Below are positions 46,260 to 58,673 of a stretch of DNA of 64,000 nucleotides, in pieces; positions within the stretch are counted from its first letter, which is position 1, and each line of letters begins with the position of its first letter. A model generated the notes under the pieces. It was given only the letters and a program-made list of their open reading frames with translations, was not told where the DNA came from and made no database searches. Position numbers and translations under genes: made by a program. The stretch spans positions 1,798,001-1,862,000 of the forward strand of contig JBCAMK010000011.1 of assembly GCA_038503065.1 (NCBI GenBank), read 5' to 3'. This stretch comes from Paragyromitra xinjiangensis (Eukaryota; Ascomycota; Pezizomycetes; Pezizales; Discinaceae).

Positions 46260-48430
46260 TGAATTATCTCTATCTCGCGCAGGCAGGCCCTCATACTTCT
46301 TCTTTACTGCTCGTGCATATGATTGATATCCCCCCATTACAGAAAACAAACCTTTACAAGATATCTAGAGAATGGCAGGACACAATGTACACACATCGCT
46401 ACCGGGGGAGGCCGAACGTGGGTAATTTGCCATCAAGGGGTACGATATGAAGGCCCAATGTGACAGCCAAACTCACCAAAACATCAAGTCGGTCCCAGTT
46501 GTCACTTTGAAAAAATTCGTATCTCCCTTTGATGGGCAAGGTTTGGTTCAATCTGCACTCAGAGTGTAATCTGCCCAGGACTCGCGATTTCTTTGTTTTC
46601 TAGCTACATGAATCATCATATATTAACTTTCACGCAGTGCTAACCCCATTTTCTGCGTTTCTTAAGACCGCAGCCTGAACTCATCGCCAAACCATGGGGA
46701 GGGGATCGGGTTATTCGTAGCTCCTACACGTGAATTCCGAAAATTGCACCCTCAAAACTAGAGTAGGTGACGGCTAGGCCACACGAGGCACAATTATTCG
46801 TCAGGTAACGCCTATTGATACCGATTTATCGTTTCTAGGAGACGAAATAAAATAAAGCTGTGAAGATCTTTGCATGCACTATTTTAGATTCCGTGATGAA
46901 AGAATAAAGCTTTTTTAAATACATTAAATTGAAGTTTAATAACATGAGTAGATAGATCAATAATTAATTTAGCGTGTAAACCCACTTGGGTAATGGCACC
47001 ATTGGGCATGAGTTCGCCTTTCGTTTTTTACTAGCGCTGCGCTATTTAGCAGCTTGTAGGCGAATCGGGTTTCCACTAACTAGGATTCACCTACCTCGCT
47101 TTCATCCACCTTCATCACCATGAACAGCAGAACCTTCAGCAACAAGTCGATGTAAAGTGAAGCAAGGCCAGCCATGCCAGCAACAAAGCTCATGGCATTC
47201 GAGAATGAATACCATCGCCATTATTTGGTGTCGTAGGGAATGGTCCGAGCCTGTTAAACGAATTCTGTCTGGTTAATATTGCAGTAGGTCTAGAAACGTA
47301 ACGTTAACAGGTTTAGCTGAAAGCCGCCCTAATTAGTACAGCACCCGAGTGAAGTTCTCGGGCCGAGGGAGTAATGGTTGGATTATAGTAGGATACCGGC
47401 AGCGAATACTGGAACAGATGAACCCCACATGGCGTCTAGGGTATCGCACCGTTTGGAGGTGCTCGTTGATGCGTAATGTGTCCTACACTCATATACCATC
47501 CCTGTGTGTTACTGCTGTTCTCAATGTGGGCACCTAGGCATAAGGCAAACGAACCCTGGGTTGATTGTGGAGGGCCTGCAATGGCTATTTCCTGTCCAAC
47601 CGTATGGTTAGTATAGACGGATAATGTAATGATCGCTAGTAGCTCGGAAGTGAAAGACGCTGAGCGTAGTAGCTGCCCTCAAGCGTGACCTGGTCAGAGA
47701 CCGTTCATAGGGGAGTCCTAGAGGCTTGAGTTCCTAAACGTGAAGCTGTGTTAAAGGCGCAATGAAGCGTGCCGCTATTTTGGTCAGGCTCATGGCTTTA
47801 TAGTAGGTTGACAGTACAGAGATGAAAAGCTCGTGATGCACAGGTCGTTGGAATTTTGATTGTGGCACAATGTGGGTACCTCGAGGGGGATAACTTCAGG
47901 TCCTGAGTGTTGTATTCCGGTGTGCATGACATTCTGGTAAAGGTGTAATGGTAAGCTTGAGAATTTAACGGACTAGGAGTCGTGTCTTTACATTAGATCT
48001 GTCCTCGTAACACGGGACTACTTGGGTAGAAGGATACAACAGATGCCTATAGTCAATAAAGACTAGCGGAACTTGTCTCCGCACTGAACGTAACTCCAAG
48101 ATTAGTAGTGAGCTGTCGAAGTGTCTGGTTGAATTCTGGACTATTTACCTATAGTAGAATATTGGCCCTCTATTCTAAGGTAGCTCCAAAGTGGGTTATG
48201 TTTGTAATAGGGAGTTACACTAGTCTACTACTGGATACGTGTCATGCTGACTGTGATAGAACGCCAATGTCTTCTAAGTGAACGTGTCTGACCAACACGG
48301 TATTGAGATCTGTTAACTTGGTGGAGCAAAACGAGTGATAGTGTCGTAAATGGCGTCGCTGGGACTAAAGCATTGAAAAGACGCTAGGGAGACGCCCCCA
48401 TTCCTTATGCCATCGATACACTGCCGCGGA
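46260..48430. other. Gene-free region
   Basis: No gene supported. A short inverted repeat GTTCGCC...GGCGAAT lies at about 47012-47066. Open frames are short and lack features. Confidence 0.5.
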
Positions 48431-48433
48431 AGG

Positions 48434-48836
48434 TTGAGCGGTTGAGAGGGGAAGTAGGGATGCTGGCGAAGAGATAAAATGGGGCGAAGAGGGAGATGAA
48501 GGGGCTAGTGGGGAGAGCGAAGAGACAGCCGCCGCCGATACCAGCGAGAGAGACATAAAAGTTGGAGAAATGTGTGAGAAAATGGAGGTAGGCGAAGAGA
48601 TGAAATAGTTGAGGACACCAAGCTCTACCCCGCCACCCGAGCAGCATACTGGACAGAATGAAGAAGAACAGATGATATCACCACCTCTGCCACCGGCACC
48701 AATTCTGAGGGGAAGCGCCACCTTAGACACCACAGAATATCGCCCCCGTAATGTGGAATACAATAGCTACGAACGTTACAGACAAGCTACGGAGATCTCA
48801 CGGTTTCCGAGAGAGTTAGAGGAAAGATATGACTAG
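48434..48836 (+). pseudogene. Possible gene fragment: acidic then Pro-rich protein, start missing
   Basis: A frame opening after a TGA at about 48433 encodes a Glu-rich peptide (GEEGDEGASGESEE, MCEKME). A candidate 57-nt intron (donor GTAGGC after ATGGAG, acceptor CGAGCAG) joins it in phase to HTGQNEEEQMISPPLPPAP and a tail FPRELEERYD ending at TAG 48834-48836. No suitable upstream ATG is found. Either the first exon was missed or this is a 5'-truncated remnant. Coding-like composition on both sides of the candidate intron is the main support. Confidence 0.35.
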
Positions 48837-49012
48837 TGAAGCCAGAGAGAGAAGGGGCAATATGGGTACTAAGCGGCGGAAGTGAAATGTTCAGCAGCGG
48901 AGAGGTGTGAAGGCGGGATATGGTGTTTTGAGGGGATGTAACTTGGGGAAGAAATTGTTGGAGAGGTTGGTGATTATGGGGGGAGGGGAAATGGTATTGA
49001 TAGATAGGAAGG

Positions 49013-49055
49013 AAGATGAGGGAAAGATGAAGATGAAGATGAAGATGAAGAAATG
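49013..49055 (+). repeat. GATGAA/AAGATG microsatellite
   Basis: A purine-rich run of GATGA and AAGATG hexamers, about seven units. The open frame across it (48907-49092) is low complexity and not called. Confidence 0.7.
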
Positions 49056-49125
49056 GAAGTGCTTTGGAGTGTATGGGGGTGACAGCAATTAAAGGGAAGT
49101 TTTGTTATTTATTTTTGATAGTTCT

Positions 49126-49182
49126 AGCCGCCATAGCCTGAAGCCTAGATTTGTGTATGAATTACCAACCAATCAATCAATC
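49126..49182 (+). mobile_element. 3' tail of a probable non-LTR retroelement
   Basis: GCCATAGCCTGAAGCC, then TATGAATTACCAACCAATCAATCAATC in two overlapping blocks. The same order with a few substitutions occurs inverted at 61990-62043, also ending in a (CAAT)n tract. Shared 3' sequence with a short repeat tail is typical of LINE 3' ends; no reverse transcriptase is visible here. Confidence 0.45.
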
Positions 49183-49446
49183 TTTTGGGCGAGGATTTAA
49201 ATTTTTTATTTTCATTTTCTAAATGAATTGCAGGCGGAACATTGAGAGAAAACTTTCTTCCGGAAGTGTATATAATTCCTAAACTTATCTAGATACGATT
49301 ACAAGAAATACAGGGGACCCAGTAAAGTATACACTACATCTCTACCCAGATATAGATAACTATTGAGGGGATGGTGGGAGGATGAAAAGGTGGCCCTTCC
49401 TCACTAGAAAGAATAACCTAAACACCATCACACCATCCACAACGGT

Positions 49447-50318
49447 TTACCCCCGCCTGACATGGGCAGACCGCCTAATCAATCGTTTGATGTTCTTGCG
49501 ATGTTGCTTCCGAAGACGGAACACCAATGACCTAATCGAATAATTATCCACTAAGATGCCAGAGAATTCAGTCGCGCAAGTGATTTGATCAACAATGTAT
49601 TCGACTGAACCACGGGCAATTGTATTTTCGAGCAGCCAACGGGGCTGTTGCGAATCCATCCACCCATGGACGTTCTGCTTCACCATTCCCCATTTAACAG
49701 AAACCGACGGATCCATCTCTTCGAGGCCCATTCGCTTCCAGATATTGGATAGGTTCGCCTTTGATGCTGTAAGCTGACACCAGTGGAAGGTCGAATTTCC
49801 TCGATTGTTCGAGTTCAGGTATTGTCCGCCGTTCTCGGTAGGTTGGTCTTCTAGACACCGTGACATCCACTGAAAAATCCCTTCTCTAGGGTCTATAGGA
49901 TCGGTCGAGTTTAGGCTCTGTGACAGACGGACTCCTTTGAGCTTAGAAGGTTCTCCAGGCGGCTGAACCGAATTTTCCCCGAAAGTGCTATTGCTTCGTG
50001 TCGATGGGCGGCCTGAATTCATGCAACGGGGACACTGCGATGTAACTTCCATTAGTGTCTTAACCTAGTTATAGCGGAGAGAAAGATTTCAGCCCTTACT
50101 TCTTCGGCTAACAGGTCTGCAATCCGTTTATCCTTGTAAGCGAGTTCCTCCCGAAGATCCAGAATAGCTCTCTCCAGATCCTGAGGTATCTCCTCTTCAG
50201 GAGAACTATCCCTTTGATTCGGTGCGCGAGTTGAGAAGCGGCCACTGGATTTCGGGATTCGGTTAGGACTGTCCTCTTCGTCATCACCCCACGTAGTCCA
50301 CCACTGGGAATTGAACAT
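49447..50318 (-). CDS. Unrecognised coiled-coil family gene, paralog D (268 aa)
   Basis: Exon 1 is 50318-50100 (ATG-TTC-AAT) and exon 2 is 50034-49447 (TAA). The 65-nt intron is GTAAGG...CACTAATGG...TCGCAG, phase 0. Exon 1 is acidic and ends in a coiled coil (DLERAILDLREELAYKDKRI, then ADLLAEE), as in gene C. Exon 2 opens with CPRC and closes with the shared domain: ANLS-x5-MGL-x3-DP-x4-KW-x2-VK-x5-WM, then VDQI-x3-E-F-S-GI and a basic Arg/Lys-rich end. Shorter than C mainly because the central Ser/Thr region is reduced. Opposite strand from C, about 10 kb away. No targeting signal seen. Confidence 0.8.
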
Positions 50319-50329
50319 TGGAGTGTGAT

Positions 50330-53300
50330 GTTTTATCGTTCAAAGTCTTTCGTGTGGATAATAACTCGGTAGGTTGTAGGTTGCGAATGAGGTGGGAGAG
50401 GTGTGGGAGTGTTGTATTGTATTTATACTGAGTAAACCAATAGTATTTGCTAACGATTGCCGGATCAAGCTAGCTCTCAACATCTTGAGCCAGGTCTACC
50501 AATCGCACTAGAGTAGACATTTCCACCACTATGTTAGAGTGTAGAAATTTTTAATACGCCTTTTACGGACAGTAGAGTATCCACAAGCGACGACACCTAT
50601 AACTTGCTACCACTGCAACTGTTCTAACTTCTGCCACTGGTTTTGGCCGAGGGATTGTACAACTACATAAGCCTTCAAACCTGCGCAGGTCATGATATTA
50701 GGAAAACTGAATAAATAGCTATGTCCATTGCTGATGAGCGATGATGGAAATCATCACCGCAAAATTGTTTTTTCGGCAGGGTGATTTTCACGCTCAACGG
50801 GTTATCGCAACAGCGGCTACCAAAGTTGTGAGTGTTTCCCAATTAGCTCGACTGCTTCTTGGTGCGCTCTATATTCATACGTGTAGTTGTGATCTAATAA
50901 AATGATCTATTGGAGGTTACACATCATACCTATTGATTGGTAAAGGTATATCTGTACACCCGGTGGCATGTTTGCTGCACAATTACATCATATGGACATA
51001 AAAACCCTCTGTATCTAGCTGATATTCGGGGTCGCACAGAATTATTTTGAGCGAGGTATGAAGTGTGCGTGTACAGTTACCCGCCCGACGCCTGAATTCC
51101 TCCAGGCACTCAAGCGACAGACAGCTAGGGCAAAACATCCAAACCTTACTATATTCCAACCCCGCTTACAAGCCTGAACAAGGCTAAAGGCTCTACAGCT
51201 GCTACGACCTACCTCAATACCTGTACAGACCGCACCGTTAAACCTTAAAGAGGTCGAAGCAGGGGGGCGCAGTCAGTTAATATTTATCACTAATACCGCG
51301 CATCGCAAAGCCCAACGTAGGGAGCATTGCGCACATTTGATCCTGGGTCACGTCGCTATTGCGGTTAAGGATCTCTCTAAGGATAGAGACTTTATCACGC
51401 GGTATCTACCGTCAGAGTAATTTAACTGAAGTAAAGTGGCCACCCAGAAGTTTCGTGATGGATGACTAAAGATTCCATGTAAATTCCGCATAACAATAGA
51501 TCTTTCCGCTGGAGTATTCCCCCATACCTCAACCACCACTCTTGTAAGGCTTAGGGATTTTTGTGTAGAGCAACCTCATAATCTTCACAAGGATTCTGTA
51601 CTTTTCATTTTCGTTTGTTGTGAAGGACTTGGGTAGTGGGGGTTACAAATTGGCAACTTTTGTTGTAGTTCGCCCTGATTACGAAGCCCTTGGATAGCTA
51701 CTTTATGTATTGCTGGTTGAAAGAGATGGAAAGGCAACGAGCTGTACTTGCCCGGTGATAGCAACTTGCAGAAGTGGACAGACAAACTCGATAGAAGCCA
51801 GGATGGTACGCCCTACATTCAGTGACAAACTTCTTTGGCGATCCAAGTGCTTGGTACAGGTGGGTAAACCCTAGCGAGGTACTGAAGCAATATGGGAGTC
51901 GAATCACTAGCATAAAGTTTCAACGGGGGCGAAACTTGTGCAAGCCGAGCTGGGATCAGAATCGCCTACGCCTACAAGAGTTGTCATGTATGTATCACTG
52001 CTTCATACTCCCTTTCTTTTCTCCCTCCAGGAGTGCGTTAATGGCATACATGACGTTAGCAAAAATTGACTTTCTCTTTAGAAATGTGAACCTAGTTTAC
52101 GCCTGGCTGGCATTGCTGTCTATCGCTAGAGACTTATGATCTCGCCGCTCCTCGCTGACCTCGCTGCCACGTCAGGGGTATGCTTCGTTCTCCCTAGCCG
52201 CGATAGAGGTCAAGACAAGGCCCTTCGTCCCTATAGAGACAGCGCTCGGCTCTGGTCTTGGTAGAAGGTCATGTGGGGCAGGAATTCGGTCGCTGTCCCT
52301 ATTTTTTGACTAGTAGAAATATGCTGGATTCGCTATCTACCGGTCGCTATATCGAAAATCCAATGCTCAGCCTTCTCCATCTATATCTAATATTGCCCTA
52401 AGCGAAGACTCAGGTAGGAGGCGATCTCAGAACACAGCCAGCAAGTTTAGCACCTAGCCGCGCCTACAGGTAGTAGGAAGGGCAGCGGATTCGATTTTGC
52501 ATATCGGCTGCCAAGACCGCCTCTTGGCACAAACTTTCCCTGCCCCCCAACCTGCTCTGTCATCTTTGCTCCTATCTACCTGTAGCTATGCTAATTGAAC
52601 AAGTGTCACTATCTTTAGCTCTCCTAGGCTTGCTCTACATTTCAGGCTGCTCACCTGCTAACCCACGTTATTTGTAGGTGTTCGTTCGACTCGCCCAAGC
52701 TGCACCGTCCCTCCTCCGCGATCACTCATAAGCCTGCCTAGCAACCGAACTTGCTGGCTTTCCTGCTGCCTGACTAGAGACACAGCGATAAGGGAGCCGT
52801 CACACCTATTGTAGGCCCTATGGGCAGCCTAGCCCACCACTAAATAGAATGGGCTGGAGGTTCTGTGTACTGGTTTGGGCTGGGCGAGGGTAAATATGAG
52901 CCCAGGCTGGCTTACCGGAAGCCTTGGATCTTGCTCATACTTCGGTGAGATCGAGAACATTATTCATGTCTCTCCGATTCATAAGTTTCCTCGGTAGCCT
53001 CAGTGGTCTCTGCAGAGGCAGGCAAGAAACCGTGAGCCCTTCTTGACAGAAGGCTGTTATCGTCGCATCCTAGCGTGCCATAATTCTACAATCGTGTGTT
53101 GCTTAGGAACGTGGCGTTAAACAAACTTTGTTGATGTTCAGTATCGTACGGGCTCGTCTTTTTCAACCCTCCACGAGCCTTGTGAAATATCTTGTGAGGT
53201 TCTGCAAATAGCTTAGATACTTCCAGATAACATCGGTCAAGAGTTTGCATCTGTCCAGCGTGTAAATGGCGGAGTCCGGCCTTTCTTTCGAGATCTTTTA

Positions 53301-55906
53301 CATTTTGCTACGAGCCTGTATGTTATCGGTGTTGTCAATACGAGGCTTGATTTGGTTTCTAAGGAGCGGAGAATAGCTGCTCGAGCTGTTGCCGCTCGGC
53401 GGTTGTACTGAACAAGTGGCTTAGGCCGAGCGGCTCTGGGCGCAGCCCGGTGCTGAGGACCGTTCCTAGTCTATGGTCTACAAGCAGAAGCTCAGGATTC
53501 TGTGGCGCCATTGGAGGTAAATGGCCAGGGTGGGCATATCAGTCTTGCAATGTGAACACTTGTTGGCCAGTGAGATTTCGATGTTCCGAATAGACACATA
53601 TTGGATTGAGGTTTAGTAGACCGCGAACATTGAGAAAACAAACTCTATATAAAGTTATTTGCCTCCCTCAGTAAAAGAAGGTTTCAGATTTACCGCATAG
53701 TGCTACAGCAAGAAGGGAAACAGGGGGCCACGCACGGTTCTTCTTGGAGACTAGATGCAGTTCGATTAAACGTATTATTTTCCTTGCTTCAATCCCTCCC
53801 ACGGTAGCGGTAAATGATTTGAAAGCACTGCGCCCCCGTGAAATCACGTTACCCAATGAAATGGGATGGGAAGTAAACTTTGATTTAGTTATTGAAAGTC
53901 ACCAACACAACACAGCAAGAGTAAATATAGGGTAGTACATCTCCTTCAGGCAATTTGTACGGGGCTGGGCCGTCCTGCTAGCATTCCAGTTAAGCAATAC
54001 TGTGCTCCCTCCTTCAAGGAAATAACCGAGGAGTGGTACATGTAGCTATAGCGCAGAATCTCCAGTTGCAGAAACTAGCGATATACGACGCCTGCTGGTC
54101 TCATCCCAGCCTAAATGGTAAATAGCTTGCATGTGGGAACCCTTCCTACCCAGTCTCATACCTAGAAAAATTCTCACAATGCCCTAGTTTCGACGGTTTT
54201 GAAGAGTAAACGGTGTTGCTCATGATTGGCATCAAAATAGGTCGTGCTAACGTCAGCGATAGTGGTTTTGAAAGAATTTGGCTAGACCGTAACAGCCACC
54301 TCACTTTCGGGCGGTGTGAACTAGTTCCTCGGTTTGTTTTCTCGTGTGATAAGCTGTCAGGAGCATTCAAGTGCTAAATTATCCGCCCGTGAGCAAAGCT
54401 TGTATGAGGAAGAGCCCCAAGCTGCATGTTAGCCATTCTTAATTGAACTAGCAACTGGTGACTCGCGCAATAACCCTGGAAGTAAAGGATATCATTGGGG
54501 GCCACTGGGTTAAATGTTAACGATCCAAGTATGTCTCCTAGCCACACCCTTTCTGGCCACTACCCTGCTGAAGCAATATCCACAACTTCCAGCCGTTTTA
54601 GGTTTTCCTCTATAGGTACCCCAGCGATGTGGGTGGGTAACTGTCAATCATCTGATACTAGTTAGTGAACTGATCTCCGTTTAAAAATAGCGATGGTTTC
54701 TTCGTAAAGCTTGAACAGTCGGTCCTAGCAATCGGCGCATAACCATCTTCAAGTGAAACGTAATCTCTGGAACCAGCTATGAGAGTCGGGGATTGGGCTG
54801 TATCGCCATAGCTTCCCTAATATTACGATAAGATTGTAGAGGGTAAGCGAAAGGCAAACGGATCCCCAGCGATTTAGAAGAGCGCAGCTGGATCTTAAGC
54901 ACTAACAGGGGTGTCTTCTATTCATACCATGTACTGCTAACGCTTACGCTTTTGCATCTAAAACGGGTATTAGGTGCATGGCGCTTCAGCGATGCAGCCT
55001 ACGTAGCGGTAAAGTTGCTTGGGTTTCCTGCTTCCGTCGTTCTGCGGTGTCCGTCGCGATGGGCCTAAATATCCAATCATTGCAATTCCGATAGTTTTCC
55101 ATCCGAATTACCCAGCGTTTATTTGATTATCGGTGCCACGGCGCCATACAAATACATCCTCAACCCTCTCCTCACGGGTGGCGCTAAGTCTCGCACTATC
55201 GCAGTTACCGCAAATGTCAAGCCAGCTTGCCTAGAAACAAGGCTTCCAGCTTCAGCGGGACGAATTTGAGTCGATCTCTAACAAACATCTGGCGAAGAAT
55301 TGATCCAGTTGGTTTCGGGTACTATCTGAAGATACATATGGTCAGAGGTGATGAGGGGATACTGATTGTCCAGGCGGCAGTCTTGCGTTGCACGTTTGCA
55401 AGTAGGGGTAGTGTCGTTTCCCTGCATGAACGCTTTAGTTATCCACGCCCCGCCTATTCTCAGCCAGAAAGCAGCAACCCGTCATATGTTGACTGTATGG
55501 CATGATAACCAGAACCGTGCTAACCATGAGCTGAAGGGGATTAGGGTGGTGGCGGTGAATCTTTAGTTAATGACACCTAATTGATAGGATCATCAATCAA
55601 GGAATGAAGGAATCGCGGGTGCAGGCAAGGTTGACGCAAACAAACCGGGGGTGTAGTTACCATCTGAAGACTAAATATGTGAAGGGATGCCGTCAGTACC
55701 GAGTTTAATAGGACTGTGGTCGCGATGTGCTGTGTATTGCGTTAATATAGTTCTCTTCACAAGACGATGTTGCATTGCCATAGATGGATGGATGAGTGAA
55801 GGATCATCATTGCTGGGCAGGCGATGATATCATGCCAAATGCTAGCGTGATACGCACTATTCAAAATATAAACTTAAGTATGTCGATGCCTATAAAATTA
55901 TTATAA
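50330..55906. other. Long gene-free region
   Basis: No supportable gene across 5.5 kb. 52140-52860 is C-rich with patchy Ser/Leu-rich frames that could be decayed retroelement sequence. A TACATGTAGCTATAG palindrome occurs at 54037. Frames at 51822-52139 and 55227-55505 lack motifs. Confidence 0.5.
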
Positions 55907-56060
55907 GGGCGTATGGCCTAGTGGTAAGGTAACTTGATTCCATTAAAACACTGTTGCTCTGGGTTCAAACCCCGGACCACTATTTGTTATTCACTTAACG
56001 AACCAGTGGCAGTGCCCAATAGAATCAAGTAGATCCAGAGTTCGATTCTCTGTGCGTCCA
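55907..56060 (+). tRNA. Predicted tRNA-Gly(UCC) with an 82-nt intron, copy 1
   Basis: The acceptor GGGCGTA pairs with TGCGTCC over 7 bp, with discriminator A. The D-stem is GCCT/AGGT with loop AGTGGTA, the anticodon stem ACTTG/CAAGT, T33, anticodon TCC, variable loop AGATC, and T-arm CAGAG-TTCGATT-CTCTG. Spliced, it is a standard 72-nt tRNA. The intron follows position 37, is unusually long, and contains a second T-arm-like CTGGG-TTCAAAC-CCCGG and hairpins (CCACT/AGTGG). A run of T at 56064-56073 terminates it. The upstream TATAAAATTATTATAA could serve TFIIIB. Confidence 0.65.
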
Positions 56061-56237
56061 ATATTTTTTTTTTAGCGACAACCCTGCCGAGCCACATGAC
56101 CGAACGAAATGAAATAGGGAGAAAACCCTAATCCAGTTGCTGTCAGTCACTGTGACAAGAGTAGTAGGCCGTCCTTAGTTGCCAAAGTATTCTGGACATT
56201 TTCGAATGGAGTAGTTTGAATGTATCAATTTATAGTA

Positions 56238-56532
56238 CTCAAGGCGCCGTTTTCAAGTGACTTACCTGATAATGAAGTTTCTTGTTCTCCAACCAAAAAC
56301 TTCGAAGCAGTGGGAATATGAAATAACTAGATACGAGAAGCTAGAATGTGGTAGTATCTCCCTTAAAATCCACGCCTAAAGAGCCCTATTAGGGGAAAAG
56401 AGTATCGAAATGGTGGGGAAAAGATGCAAAGCGAAATCTTGAAAACTGCCAAGTATTCTTTTAGCCAATGGAATGGCCCAAATCACCGATCCTTGCCTTT
56501 TCAGGTAAGTCACTTCAAAACGGCGGCTTGAG
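56238..56532. mobile_element. 295-bp TA-flanked MITE
   Basis: Inverted ends of about 35 bp: CTCAAGGCGCCGTTTTCAAG then TGACTTACCTGA, against CTCAAGCCGCCGTTTTGAAG then the same. TA flanks both ends (56236-56237, 56533-56534). Tc1/mariner-type MITE; it lies between the tRNA gene and the Myb/SANT-like pair. Confidence 0.8.
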
Positions 56533-56868
56533 TACACTTTCTAGTCTCGTATGCCAAGACTCTTAGTCAGCGGCTCAGAATAATGTTGTAACTTCGCCAA
56601 GCTACCTGGAATGTGATGCTGCTGTGTTGCCAAGCTGCTGACTAATCTGTTCACATAAGCAGGGGCAGGTGCGAGACTATACACTTTCTGCGTAATTTCC
56701 CTTCTCCAGTAACAGAGCTATAGTGGGGGCTTGGCCGTCCGCAGATGTCTAGTCCTGCAACTGTCACAGCTCAAACCTCTGCTACCTATTAGTCTCACCC
56801 ACAGTTCCATCCTGATAAATCAACAAGAAACCACTCAGCGCCTCACGACATCAAAGCTACGACCCACA

Positions 56869-57562
56869 ATGTCTGCATACTGTCGGGAGTCCACCCCGCT
56901 TATCGATGATTTTTCGACGCACCAACTCCCCCCGCTGATATCGAGAACTTACCGGATGCAACGCCGTCGCGAGCCAGCGCAGCGTCATTGGATGATCCAA
57001 TGGCCTGTGACCAAAGGGCAGCCGTCACTGGAAGCAGTTCCGTGTATGGACCGCCGATGGTGAGCACCCGTGTGGGGCCACGGTGGCCTCCATGCTCTCA
57101 TCCCGAACCACGACCCCTGCTAGGCGTTCCTATCCGCGACTCTAGAGGCGCTCGCGTCGCCGTCCGGACACATTATACCAAGGTACCTATATATCAGGGT
57201 ACTCCTGGAGATACTCCCGAGGAGTATAGCTTCGGCTCCGGCGGGTCAACCAAAGCACTTGCTGGTGATTCCAATAGGCAGGCAGCCGAACGTCTGACGT
57301 CGGGAGTTGATTGAGAGGTGCTGCCGGTCCAGGTAACCGCTTCACAAAAGAGCGAGTCAACTGGATTGTCGAGTACCAACTCAAAAAGCGTCATGTCTAC
57401 TATCGTCGCCGCCATTATATGTGGGAGGTGGTAGCAGAGGAATTCAACGGGCGGTTTGGAACAGAGAGGTCGGCGAAGGCGCTACATGACCGCTTCCTCA
57501 GAGAAGGAAGAAAGGTTAAACATGTGGCCAAGTACAAGGGGAAGAGGGCGGGAAGGCACTAA
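56869..57562 (+). pseudogene. Myb/SANT-like gene, frameshifted tandem copy E
   Basis: An ATG at 56869 (MSAYCRESTPLIDD) matches the start of the copy at 58674. One base is lost at about 56938, since LPPL is followed by DIENLPD in the next frame. The central part then diverges and the frame shifts again before FTKERVNWIVEYQLKK near 57343. The C-terminal domain (RYxMW, EEFNGRFGTERSAKALHDRF) is intact to TAA at 57560-57562. Aromatic spacing fits a Myb/SANT-like DNA-binding fold; this is inference from pattern only. The duplicated unit includes upstream sequence (GTCACAGCTCAA in both). Confidence 0.7.
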
Positions 57563-58673
57563 GGGGAATGAAGCGATTGGAGGGATGGATCATAGTGCCC
57601 TCCGAGGCCAGTCGGCAATTTCGTGTATGGTGTATTTAGGATAAAAATGAAAGGGAGGAAAAAATTGAGTAAATCTCATATGATAATTTGAGAGCACGGC
57701 ACTCTCGTTGAAACAACTGACCTACTGAAGTAAGGCCAAGAAAGCTGAAACTTAGTTGATGAAGTCACTGCCACACCTGTAGCAGGCCGTTAGAGGTTGT
57801 CGTTACCAGTTTTTGTCTGAAGGTTTTGGAATGGAGCAGTTTGTGATTAACGATTTGTAGGGCTGTTTTGTAGTGAGTTACAAAGTATGATTTTTTTTGG
57901 TGGCAACGACACTTCAAAAAACTTATTTTTTTCAAGCTCCCTAGAATGCTCCCTAGAATGGATTTGAATAATCCCCTAGTAAAAGGGGGAATAAATAATT
58001 GCTCAAAAATCCTGGAGGGTTGATCTCGGGCGAAAACTTCATGGTTTGTTAGCGGGGTGAAATTTATAAAGCTCCGAATTCTAGCACATGATCTCCAGAA
58101 GTATGAAGCTACCGTAATCCTGGTTTTTCTTACTAAATTCAGCCACATCACAACCAATGAGGAAGTGAGCTCTAGAACCTATAGCTACCTCCTCATATAA
58201 TTGCGAAATTTTGCACTAGACTTTGGAATTATTGCCTGATTGTGTAGAAAGAAAGTCTCGTTTCTACCAAAAAAATAAACGCATACCTTTACAACGCACT
58301 GTAGTAACATACGTGTATGCCCTGCTCGGATTATAAGATACATGCAGGCTCGTTACTATCCCCTACTGCCTATGGGTCTACGGTACGTATCACCAGGCTT
58401 GGCAGGAGACTAGTTACAGGATGAATTACTTGTTCATTAGTAGTAAATTAACCAATATCGGAAAACCTTAGAAAAAGCCAAGTGTATGTGGTCTCGTGAC
58501 ATCCATGTAGCTATAGTCTGGAGGCTTAATCATGCAAATTTAGCTAAACCACTAAGTGTCACAGCTCAACCTTCAGCCATAACCAACCTTTCAACTTTCC
58601 TACTGCGAATTCAAGCATAACCACCAAAACCCTCCCTCCAACTATACCCAAATCTCAAAACCCTGACTCCATA
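57563..58673. other. Spacer between the tandem Myb/SANT-like copies
   Basis: No gene seen. The short tandem duplication CTCCCTAGAATG lies at 57936-57960. The last ~120 bp before 58674 are the duplicated upstream region of gene F. Confidence 0.5.
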
